Of a stretch of DNA of 64,000 nucleotides, positions 56,609 to 64,000 are shown in pieces. The notes beneath the pieces were generated by a model, which saw only the letters and a list, made by a program, of their open reading frames with translations, did not search any database and had not been told where the DNA came from. Source of the stretch: Pyropia yezoensis. Taxonomy: Eukaryota > Rhodophyta > Bangiophyceae > Bangiales > Bangiaceae. Numbering within the stretch: position 1 is the first letter of the stretch; the number at the start of each line of letters is the position of its first letter. Both the position numbers and the translations under genes were made by a program. Location: NCBI GenBank assembly GCA_009829735.1, contig CM020619.1, positions 4,789,727-4,853,726 of the forward strand, written 5' to 3'.

Positions 56609-58552
56609 ATGGCGACTCCGGGAGTGGAGACGGACTCTCTCGACGAACGTATGGAGGACACCTCCTACGGTGCAGCGCCTGCCGGGACTTCCGGCGGGGG
56701 CTCCGCGATCGCTCCGGGGGATGGGACTCCCGCGTCACCCGGCTTTGGGTTGACGGCAGGATCTCCCCCGGAGGCGGGACAAGTTGTCCCGCGTGAGGCC
56801 TTGGGGCGGTGGTTTTACCCCGCTTGGCCTCTGTATGAGGAGGGGTTGACTGTTCTTCGCTGTGGCCGACTTGGCGCAGCGATGGGTCGGGTATGGGACC
56901 GCCTACGGGAGAAGTATTCCCGTAGGGTCGGGTTCCCTGCCGGCTTCAGGACGGACCAGTTTGCCTTCCTGGACGACGAGGAGGTCGAGGACGTGCAGCG
57001 AGCCAAGGCCATGGTGGACCGCGGGGGAACTATCCCGGGCCCCGGCGACTTGCCGACCTTCACTTGGGACGCGGTGGCAACTCGCCCCCCGTACCTTCAC
57101 GAGGCCGATCCGCACACTCATCACTTTGATGTGCGGATGGAGAAGGATTTCCGGCGAGGTCCCTACTTGGTGACCTCGGCTCAACTTGAGTTTCCTCAGC
57201 AGTCTGCTGCCAGTAAGGAGCAATACTGCCCGAAGAAGCCCGAGTGGTGGCCTCAAGTTGAGGTCCCCTACGGGTTCCCGGCGTTGCTGCCACGGTTGCT
57301 TGACCACTTCGGCTCCGTCATGTTGACGGCTGGCCCTGATCATCTGGTGTGGGCCATGTTGGCCACCCAGTGGCTCCTCGAGGTCATGTCGACCTGGGTG
57401 TCATGTGTTCAGCGGCGGGGGATGCTCTGGCATCTCCCCCTCCGGCTCATCCAGGGTTTGGAACAGCTCACCCCTCAGCTAGTTGCTGAGGGGTGCTCGT
57501 CAGGACAACTCACTCTACTTGAGGAGATGCTCCGCCTCCACAAGTTTATCGAGTGGGAGAGCATTGAGCACAAGTTGCGCCGCCCCACTCGTGGGCCCAA
57601 GGACGATGGCGCACTTCGCCAGTTCGTGTGGGTCGCTCGTGAACTTCACGACGGCCGTGTGGTCCTACGAGAGGGGTTGGGCATCGGGGACTACCCGTAT
57701 GCCCCGGGGGTGGATCGTCACACTGCGCCACCCCAGGACAAGCCCATAGTTATGGCTGTGCCCTCATATGATGACCATATGACTCAACCTACTGCGGGGG
57801 CCCCAAGTCGGGGTCGCAGTTACACCCGAGTACCGCCACCTCGGCGTGCCCCTCCGCTTCCTCCTGTTCCTTTCCAGCCTCACGGGAACATCCCGATCAG
57901 CGTGGCCGTGGAGTCATCCACACCGGTGTCCCCCAACTTGGGGGCCACCCTCCTGACGGTATACCCCAAGTTGGTGTTACCGCCCACGCCTCTACCCTCA
58001 GAGATGATGATCACCACGTTGGTGCGCACCATTTCCTGGTTGGCCGCGTCGACCGCAACCCTCCAAAGTTCCGAGACTCCTCAACTTGAGGAGCGCGTTC
58101 GTACTGCAGTGGCGACCGCGAGTTGCGAGTCGGTGGCGGAGTTTATGACGGCCGAGTTGGCTCGCATTGGGGCTATTATGCCCCAGCCAGCCCCACTTGG
58201 GCGTGGCAAGCGTCGTGCGAGCCGGGCATACTCGCCTCCTCGCCGTCGTCGCCGTCACTCGCGGCGCTCTCCCTCCGTGTCGGAAGACGAGTTGTCTTAC
58301 TCCGTCTCGGAGTCCTCTACCCCGTCGGAGACGGAGTCTGTCCAGCGTCTGCGTCGCAAACTTGCGCGCAAGACCAGGCAGAAGAGTAGCCACGGTCGGC
58401 GCCACTTGCGCGACCGTGAGGGGCGCGACGGTTCCGACTTGGAGCCGCCGCCCCTTCCAACGAGTGGAGACCGTTATCGGCGTGGGTCTCGCCGCTCGCC
58501 TCCACGTGAGGGCGAGGGCCGTGGAGTGGGAGAGTCTAGCATGCGTGCCTAG
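56609..58552 (+). CDS. Family A antisense ORF (A2), intact
   Basis: 647 codons from ATG at 56609 (GCCATGG), two bases after the 21-bp palindrome at 56586-56606. Same length and domain order as the copies at 10948-12891 and 50600-52543: acidic start, FAFLDDEEVEDVQRAK, LVTSAQLEFP, VEVPYGF, RRGMLWHLPLRL at 269-280, then the RS-like tail (RRRRRHSRRSPSVSEDELSY). One visible change in the core is YCPK for YYPK. It runs tail to tail with pol, 111 bp apart. Function unknown. Confidence 0.85.
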   Translation: MATPGVETDSLDERMEDTSYGAAPAGTSGGGSAIAPGDGTPASPGFGLTAGSPPEAGQVVPREALGRWFYPAWPLYEEGLTVLRCGRLGAAMGRVWDRLREKYSRRVGFPAGFRTDQFAFLDDEEVEDVQRAKAMVDRGGTIPGPGDLPTFTWDAVATRPPYLHEADPHTHHFDVRMEKDFRRGPYLVTSAQLEFPQQSAASKEQYCPKKPEWWPQVEVPYGFPALLPRLLDHFGSVMLTAGPDHLVWAMLATQWLLEVMSTWVSCVQRRGMLWHLPLRLIQGLEQLTPQLVAEGCSSGQLTLLEEMLRLHKFIEWESIEHKLRRPTRGPKDDGALRQFVWVARELHDGRVVLREGLGIGDYPYAPGVDRHTAPPQDKPIVMAVPSYDDHMTQPTAGAPSRGRSYTRVPPPRRAPPLPPVPFQPHGNIPISVAVESSTPVSPNLGATLLTVYPKLVLPPTPLPSEMMITTLVRTISWLAASTATLQSSETPQLEERVRTAVATASCESVAEFMTAELARIGAIMPQPAPLGRGKRRASRAYSPPRRRRRHSRRSPSVSEDELSYSVSESSTPSETESVQRLRRKLARKTRQKSSHGRRHLRDREGRDGSDLEPPPLPTSGDRYRRGSRRSPPREGEGRGVGESSMRA

Positions 58553-58663
58553 TTGGCAGCTGCCTTTGTTGTGAGAGTGTGAGGGTTAGGGCTGTAGTTA
58601 AAAGCCACTCTGCGTACCACTTCGACTTGAAGCACTCTCTTGGCACTGTTACTCGGCCTTCCC

Positions 58664-59717
58664 TCACGTTGAGGGAGGGCTGTTAGGGTCTATCTCATTC
58701 CGGGCACAGTACGCCCGGACCTTCCCAGCGGGAAGGTCCTCCACATACTCCCACGTATCATCCTTGGCTTTGTAGCCAAACCAACGCACCCTCAACATGA
58801 GGCGGTCAGTGTCCTCATCCCAGCCGTGGTCGATGAACTTATCGAACACGTACTCCTGCGGGCCCTGTTTGGCCGCAGGCAGCGAGGGGAGGCGCCACGC
58901 TTCCAGCGCACGTGCCCAAGCTGGGTCGCCTGCAGGCGGTGGTGCAACTTTGACCACGTCCTGTCCGTTCACTGTGCGGACCCCATCGTCACTTTCGATG
59001 GTGAAGCGCCGCCCATCAGTACGAAGGACCTGGTACGGCCCCTTCGTCTGGAATACCAACTTACCCCCAGTTGGGGTGTGTGAGTGGACCAATGCCCAGT
59101 CACCCTGTTTGGGGACATGCTTGGCGTTGCGCACCTTTTTGTCAAAAGTACGCTTGTAGCGCTTTTGTGCTTTGTCCATCTCAGCCCTGACTTTAGGGAT
59201 GAGGTTTTCAAGCCTAGCAGCGAACTCCGCCTTACTCTCAGTAGGAGTAGGCGTACTGCCACCATCCTCCCTAGTTGGGAGCGGCCGCCGCACGGCAATA
59301 GACCGCACGCGACGGGGGGTCACAAAAGCGAGGGGTACTTCCCCGGTAGATGAGTGAACCTGCGAATTGTAGGCAGTGGTCAGAATAGAAATGTATTGGT
59401 CCCACGTCTTCACGTGCTCACTCACATAATGGCGCAGCTGCCTAACAATAGTTTTGTTGAAGCGCTCCACCTGCCCATTAGTTTGTGGGTGGTAGGGGGT
59501 GGCATAGTTTGCCTTAACCCCCAACATATCCAGCACTCCCTGAAACAGTACAGACGCAAATTGCGGTCCATTGTCCGATAGTGTACTATCCGGAATGCCA
59601 TACGCGGCAACCCAGTGATCTAGGAAGGCTGACACGACCGACATGGCCGTGATCTCTGCCAGTGGGATCGCTCGCGTAAGTTTCGTGAAGCGGTCACAGA
59701 TGACCAGGAGGTACTGG
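58664..59717 (-). pseudogene. A2 Pol C-terminal part, duplicated contig end (probable assembly artefact)
   Basis: Integrase core to chromodomain, identical by eye to 60452-61505. It is cut by the N-gap. It is very likely the same DNA assembled twice and not a second gene copy. Confidence 0.8.
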
Positions 59718-60217
59718 NNNNNNNNNNNNNNNNNNNNNNNNNNNNNNNNNNNNNNNNNNNNNNNNNNNNNNNNNNNNNNNNNNNNNNNNNNNNNNNNNNN
59801 NNNNNNNNNNNNNNNNNNNNNNNNNNNNNNNNNNNNNNNNNNNNNNNNNNNNNNNNNNNNNNNNNNNNNNNNNNNNNNNNNNNNNNNNNNNNNNNNNNNN
59901 NNNNNNNNNNNNNNNNNNNNNNNNNNNNNNNNNNNNNNNNNNNNNNNNNNNNNNNNNNNNNNNNNNNNNNNNNNNNNNNNNNNNNNNNNNNNNNNNNNNN
60001 NNNNNNNNNNNNNNNNNNNNNNNNNNNNNNNNNNNNNNNNNNNNNNNNNNNNNNNNNNNNNNNNNNNNNNNNNNNNNNNNNNNNNNNNNNNNNNNNNNNN
60101 NNNNNNNNNNNNNNNNNNNNNNNNNNNNNNNNNNNNNNNNNNNNNNNNNNNNNNNNNNNNNNNNNNNNNNNNNNNNNNNNNNNNNNNNNNNNNNNNNNNN
60201 NNNNNNNNNNNNNNNNN
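59718..60217. other. Assembly gap, 500 N, with repeated flanks
   Basis: Exactly 500 N. The 1,288 bases before the gap (58430-59717) recur directly after it (60218-61505). Confidence 0.95.
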
Positions 60218-60340
60218 GGTTCCGACTTGGAGCCGCCGCCCCTTCCAACGAGTGGAGACCGTTATCGGCGTGGGTCTCGCCGCTCGCCTCCACGTGAGGG
60301 CGAGGGCCGTGGAGTGGGAGAGTCTAGCATGCGTGCCTAG
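60218..60340 (+). pseudogene. Duplicate tail of A2 antisense ORF (assembly artefact)
   Basis: The last 41 codons of the antisense ORF again (GSDLEPPPLPTSGDRYRRGS...), identical to 58430-58552. Confidence 0.8.
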
Positions 60341-60451
60341 TTGGCAGCTGCCTTTGTTGTGAGAGTGTGAGGGTTAGGGCTGTAGTTAAAAGCCACTCTG
60401 CGTACCACTTCGACTTGAAGCACTCTCTTGGCACTGTTACTCGGCCTTCCC

Positions 60452-63400
60452 TCACGTTGAGGGAGGGCTGTTAGGGTCTATCTCATTCCGGGCACAGTAC
60501 GCCCGGACCTTCCCAGCGGGAAGGTCCTCCACATACTCCCACGTATCATCCTTGGCTTTGTAGCCAAACCAACGCACCCTCAACATGAGGCGGTCAGTGT
60601 CCTCATCCCAGCCGTGGTCGATGAACTTATCGAACACGTACTCCTGCGGGCCCTGTTTGGCCGCAGGCAGCGAGGGGAGGCGCCACGCTTCCAGCGCACG
60701 TGCCCAAGCTGGGTCGCCTGCAGGCGGTGGTGCAACTTTGACCACGTCCTGTCCGTTCACTGTGCGGACCCCATCGTCACTTTCGATGGTGAAGCGCCGC
60801 CCATCAGTACGAAGGACCTGGTACGGCCCCTTCGTCTGGAATACCAACTTACCCCCAGTTGGGGTGTGTGAGTGGACCAATGCCCAGTCACCCTGTTTGG
60901 GGACATGCTTGGCGTTGCGCACCTTTTTGTCAAAAGTACGCTTGTAGCGCTTTTGTGCTTTGTCCATCTCAGCCCTGACTTTAGGGATGAGGTTTTCAAG
61001 CCTAGCAGCGAACTCCGCCTTACTCTCAGTAGGAGTAGGCGTACTGCCACCATCCTCCCTAGTTGGGAGCGGCCGCCGCACGGCAATAGACCGCACGCGA
61101 CGGGGGGTCACAAAAGCGAGGGGTACTTCCCCGGTAGATGAGTGAACCTGCGAATTGTAGGCAGTGGTCAGAATAGAAATGTATTGGTCCCACGTCTTCA
61201 CGTGCTCACTCACATAATGGCGCAGCTGCCTAACAATAGTTTTGTTGAAGCGCTCCACCTGCCCATTAGTTTGTGGGTGGTAGGGGGTGGCATAGTTTGC
61301 CTTAACCCCCAACATATCCAGCACTCCCTGAAACAGTACAGACGCAAATTGCGGTCCATTGTCCGATAGTGTACTATCCGGAATGCCATACGCGGCAACC
61401 CAGTGATCTAGGAAGGCTGACACGACCGACATGGCCGTGATCTCTGCCAGTGGGATCGCTCGCGTAAGTTTCGTGAAGCGGTCACAGATGACCAGGAGGT
61501 ACTGGTTGCCCTCCTCGGTCACTGGCAGTGGCCCAAGGATGTCCATCGCCAACGCGGCGAAGGGCTCCTTGGCCGGGAACAATAGCATAGCCGTAGTAGG
61601 CCGCCGTTCCATCAGACGGTTCTGTGCACAACTTGTGCAGGCAGCCACCCAACTGTAGATGTCCACCACCATGGACGGCCAGTAGTACCTGGTCCTCAGG
61701 GTCTGGTACAGTTTACTAGACCCCAGGTGTCCACCCGTGGGAGCGTTGTGCTCCCTCTCAAGAATACTGTCCTTGAGGGATGCGGGGACGACAAGTTGTT
61801 CGGTCCCCTGGAATACCCCCCTCCTCAGGAGGAGGCCATCATCTCCCAGAAAGAATCGCGTCTCCGCCACTGTATCCAGTGTATCCCTCTGCGACTTGCA
61901 GAAGGGATCTTCGGCCTGGGCCTTCACCACCTCGTCCAGGGACAGGGGCAAGTACTTCTTGTTCCCTGGCGCCTCGGGATTCAACGCCTGACCCGAGCGC
62001 GTGACTACCCCCACGATGGGAATGTCCTCATCGACTGGGGTGGTGTCCAGTCCCTCGGTAGGTACCCGAGAGAGGCCGTCGGCAAGGGCATGTTGCCTGC
62101 CAGGTCGGTACTCAATATCAAAGTTGAAGGGTGCAAGTCGCACCCTCCACCGGTTGAGACGAGTGTTCGTACAGTCCGTCTTGAAGATGAACTGCAACGC
62201 GCGGTGGTCACAGCGGATGAGGAACTTCTCACCCTCTAGGTAGTGACGAAGTGACGTCACCGCCCACACCACTGCGAGTCCTTCCAACTCGGTGACTCCG
62301 TAGTTCTTCTCGGCCGAGTTTAGCCCCTTGCTGAAGTATCCCACCGGCAAGTACTCCTTGTCCGGCTGCTGCTGAAGCAACACACAGCCAAGTTGGTCGT
62401 AGCTAGCGTCCACATCCAGGATGTAGTGGCCTCCCAACCTGGGAATAGCCAGGATAGGGGGCTTCAGCAGAAGGTCCCGAAGAGTCTCAAAGGATTCCTG
62501 CTCCACCCGACTTGGGGGAGGCAGGTTCTTCGGCAGCGTTGAGCTCACTAACTCATTCAACGGCTTCGCCACCTTGGCGAAGCCCTTGGTGAAACGTCGG
62601 TACACGTTACACATCCCGAGGAAGCTCCTCATCTGGGTCTGGGTCCGGGGGTACTGAGCCTTACGGATGGCCCTCAAGTTTTTCTCGTTGACACTGAGAC
62701 GCCCCGGACGGACAACATGTCCCAAGTACTCCACCTCTTGAGTGAAGAGGTGGCACTTACTCGCCTTCAGTGACACACCGGCGTCAGCAAGTAGCTTGAA
62801 CACCTGGCCAAGATGGCCAATGTGTTCCTCCGGACTTCGGGAGAACACAATGATATCGTCTAGATACACGAGACAGATCTGCCACCGTACTCCGGCCAGA
62901 ATCATGTCCATAGCGCGCTGGAAAGTTGCCGGCGCGTTACACAGGCCAAACGGTAGACGCTTGCACTGGTAGGTACCACAGTGACAGGTAAAGGTAGTTT
63001 TATGCCTGTCCTCCGGGGCAATGGGAATTTGCCAGTACCCCGCGTTACAGTCCAGGGTAGAGAACACGTTTGCCTCCCCCAGAGAGTCCAGACAGTCATC
63101 CATCCGAGGTAGGGGATAACTGTCCTTCACCGTGCTCTCGTTGAGCTTACGGTAGTCGATACAGAACCGGGGGGTCCCATCAACTTTGGGGACGATCACC
63201 ACCGGACTCGCCCACTCGGCGTTGCTGGCCTCGATCACATCGAGGGCCTCCATGCGAGCAACTTGCTCCTTAACGAGGGCCCTTGAACGGGGTCCTCCCC
63301 TATTCGGTTGTTGGCGTATAGGGGGCGCACCGGGTTTCAACTCGATCCGGTGTTGGGTAGCTCTCATGAGTCCCAATTGACCATCCCACAACTTGTGATA

Positions 63401-64000
63401 TTGGTCCAAGAGGCGTTCAACTTGAACCCTCAACCTGGGTGGAACACCCTCCATGTTTACATGGGGCCGAGGAGAGGCGGCCGACTTGGCTTGATGCTTC
63501 TCCTTTCCGGACTTCGGGTCGCTACTTGCGCCCGCGTTGAGGGTGACCGCTACTACCGGTCCCTCGTGTTGGTCGATATAGCCGAACTTGGCCCCCGACT
63601 TGAAGAACTTGGGCGACGAGCTCAGGTTCATCACCTGGATCCTCCACGGGACTCCGGCTTTGGAGTCCATCGTGCCAAGGGCAACAATCACTTGGTGCTT
63701 GCGAGCAAGACGGGGGTTAGGGTGCACTAACCCGTTCCCCGCATAATCAGTTACAACATCCACGTGCGCCACCGAGTTGGGGGGCAACGTGACTTTACGG
63801 GCTAAACGCAGAGTAGCAGTAAACCCTTCCCTCACAGAACAAACAGGCTTCGACTGTGAAACTGTCACAGGAGCCACAGACTTTCCCTTACCAAGGATGG
63901 GGATAGTCTCCCCATTCATCAACTTGACCCAGTACTCAGGGCCACAAATCAAAGGCACTTGTGTTACGACATAAGGGGTACCCAGAAGCACGGGTACCGA
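60452..64000 (-). CDS. Family A Pol (A2), intact as far as seen, partial
   Basis: Open from the window edge to the stop at 60452, about 1,183 codons, lacking only the start of pol including the DTGS protease motif. All catalytic motifs are present: RT (FCIDYRKLNES, LDCNAGYWQIP, YLDDIIVFS), RNase H (DVDASYDQLGC), integrase zinc finger (HLGSSKLYQTLRTRYYWP, CTSCAQNR), integrase acidic residues (AMDILGPLP, LSDNGPQFAS, NGQVERFNKT) and chromodomain (YVFDKFIDHGWDEDTDR). Unlike A1 and the main copy it has no stop or lost catalytic residue in this part, so A2 is the best candidate for a recently active family A master copy. Confidence 0.93.
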   Translation of the reverse strand, partial: SVPVLLGTPYVVTQVPLICGPEYWVKLMNGETIPILGKGKSVAPVTVSQSKPVCSVREGFTATLRLARKVTLPPNSVAHVDVVTDYAGNGLVHPNPRLARKHQVIVALGTMDSKAGVPWRIQVMNLSSSPKFFKSGAKFGYIDQHEGPVVAVTLNAGASSDPKSGKEKHQAKSAASPRPHVNMEGVPPRLRVQVERLLDQYHKLWDGQLGLMRATQHRIELKPGAPPIRQQPNRGGPRSRALVKEQVARMEALDVIEASNAEWASPVVIVPKVDGTPRFCIDYRKLNESTVKDSYPLPRMDDCLDSLGEANVFSTLDCNAGYWQIPIAPEDRHKTTFTCHCGTYQCKRLPFGLCNAPATFQRAMDMILAGVRWQICLVYLDDIIVFSRSPEEHIGHLGQVFKLLADAGVSLKASKCHLFTQEVEYLGHVVRPGRLSVNEKNLRAIRKAQYPRTQTQMRSFLGMCNVYRRFTKGFAKVAKPLNELVSSTLPKNLPPPSRVEQESFETLRDLLLKPPILAIPRLGGHYILDVDASYDQLGCVLLQQQPDKEYLPVGYFSKGLNSAEKNYGVTELEGLAVVWAVTSLRHYLEGEKFLIRCDHRALQFIFKTDCTNTRLNRWRVRLAPFNFDIEYRPGRQHALADGLSRVPTEGLDTTPVDEDIPIVGVVTRSGQALNPEAPGNKKYLPLSLDEVVKAQAEDPFCKSQRDTLDTVAETRFFLGDDGLLLRRGVFQGTEQLVVPASLKDSILEREHNAPTGGHLGSSKLYQTLRTRYYWPSMVVDIYSWVAACTSCAQNRLMERRPTTAMLLFPAKEPFAALAMDILGPLPVTEEGNQYLLVICDRFTKLTRAIPLAEITAMSVVSAFLDHWVAAYGIPDSTLSDNGPQFASVLFQGVLDMLGVKANYATPYHPQTNGQVERFNKTIVRQLRHYVSEHVKTWDQYISILTTAYNSQVHSSTGEVPLAFVTPRRVRSIAVRRPLPTREDGGSTPTPTESKAEFAARLENLIPKVRAEMDKAQKRYKRTFDKKVRNAKHVPKQGDWALVHSHTPTGGKLVFQTKGPYQVLRTDGRRFTIESDDGVRTVNGQDVVKVAPPPAGDPAWARALEAWRLPSLPAAKQGPQEYVFDKFIDHGWDEDTDRLMLRVRWFGYKAKDDTWEYVEDLPAGKVRAYCARNEIDPNSPPST

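Larger units (their letters stand above)
56297..64000 (-). mobile_element. Family A element A2 (minus strand), 3' LTR missing, runs off window
   Basis: Family A sequence begins abruptly at 56297 (rc of ...CCTCACAGGGCCGACC), about 40 bp short of where the 3' LTR should start, directly against the tandem repeat. Antisense ORF and pol are both fully open. It contains a 500-N gap with duplicated flanks (see 59718). Its gag and 5' LTR lie beyond 64000. Confidence 0.88.

Overview
This window looks like part of a GC-rich nuclear genome from an alga. A bangiophyte red alga of the Porphyra/Pyropia type is my best guess, but that is inference from base composition, mostly uninterrupted genes and gene style; nothing in the sequence names the organism. 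Most of the 64 kb is Ty3/gypsy LTR retrotransposon of the chromovirus type, with a chromodomain at the end of pol. I separate three families by LTR. Family A has LTRs of about 469 bp (TGTGGCA...TGCCACA), family B about 572 bp (TGTAGCATCC...ATACCACA) and family C 363 bp (TGTAGCA...TGCTACA).

Left part (1-14044), a nest with at least four layers. The 3' end of a family C element (1-3221) sits in the antisense ORF of a family A element on the minus strand (A1, 3222-10817). A1 sits at the pol end of another A element (A3, 10818-13696). A3 sits in an old A fragment (A4, 13697-14044). This abuts the paired CBS domains of a CLC-type chloride channel gene (about 14045-14740). A probable solo A LTR follows at 14845-15313.

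Middle (15314-28465). This holds low-complexity GC-rich DNA, a tandem pair of exostosin/GT47-like type II membrane proteins (17832-19493 and 20255-22492), a helix-turn-helix relic, two clusters of a TTAACGA motif, and a small secreted cysteine-rich repeat protein (25058-25708, minus). It ends with the first half of a PIF/Harbinger nuclease.

Right part (28466-54104), a three-layer nest with exact target duplications. The PIF/Harbinger gene is split by a 24.9-kb A element (28466-53349, duplication ACGAG). That element holds two B elements: B1 in gag (30862-36710, duplication GTACG) and B2 in pol (37707-47355, duplication CGGCT). B2 looks complete. The rest is a 634-bp tandem repeat (54716-56296) and a further minus-strand A element (A2, 56297-64000), which contains a 500-N gap flanked by an apparently false 1,288-bp duplication.

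Shared logic of the elements. All three families carry a long third ORF on the strand opposite to gag-pol, between pol and the 3' LTR, tail to tail with pol where pol is visible. The A and B antisense proteins are alignable and C shares a short core. The gag-pol junctions of A and B share a G GGA AAC heptamer in the gag frame just before the gag stop, with pol in the -1 frame, so Pol is probably made by -1 ribosomal frameshifting. A and B also share a 17-nt primer-binding site. The antisense ORF is the best candidate here for an undescribed system.
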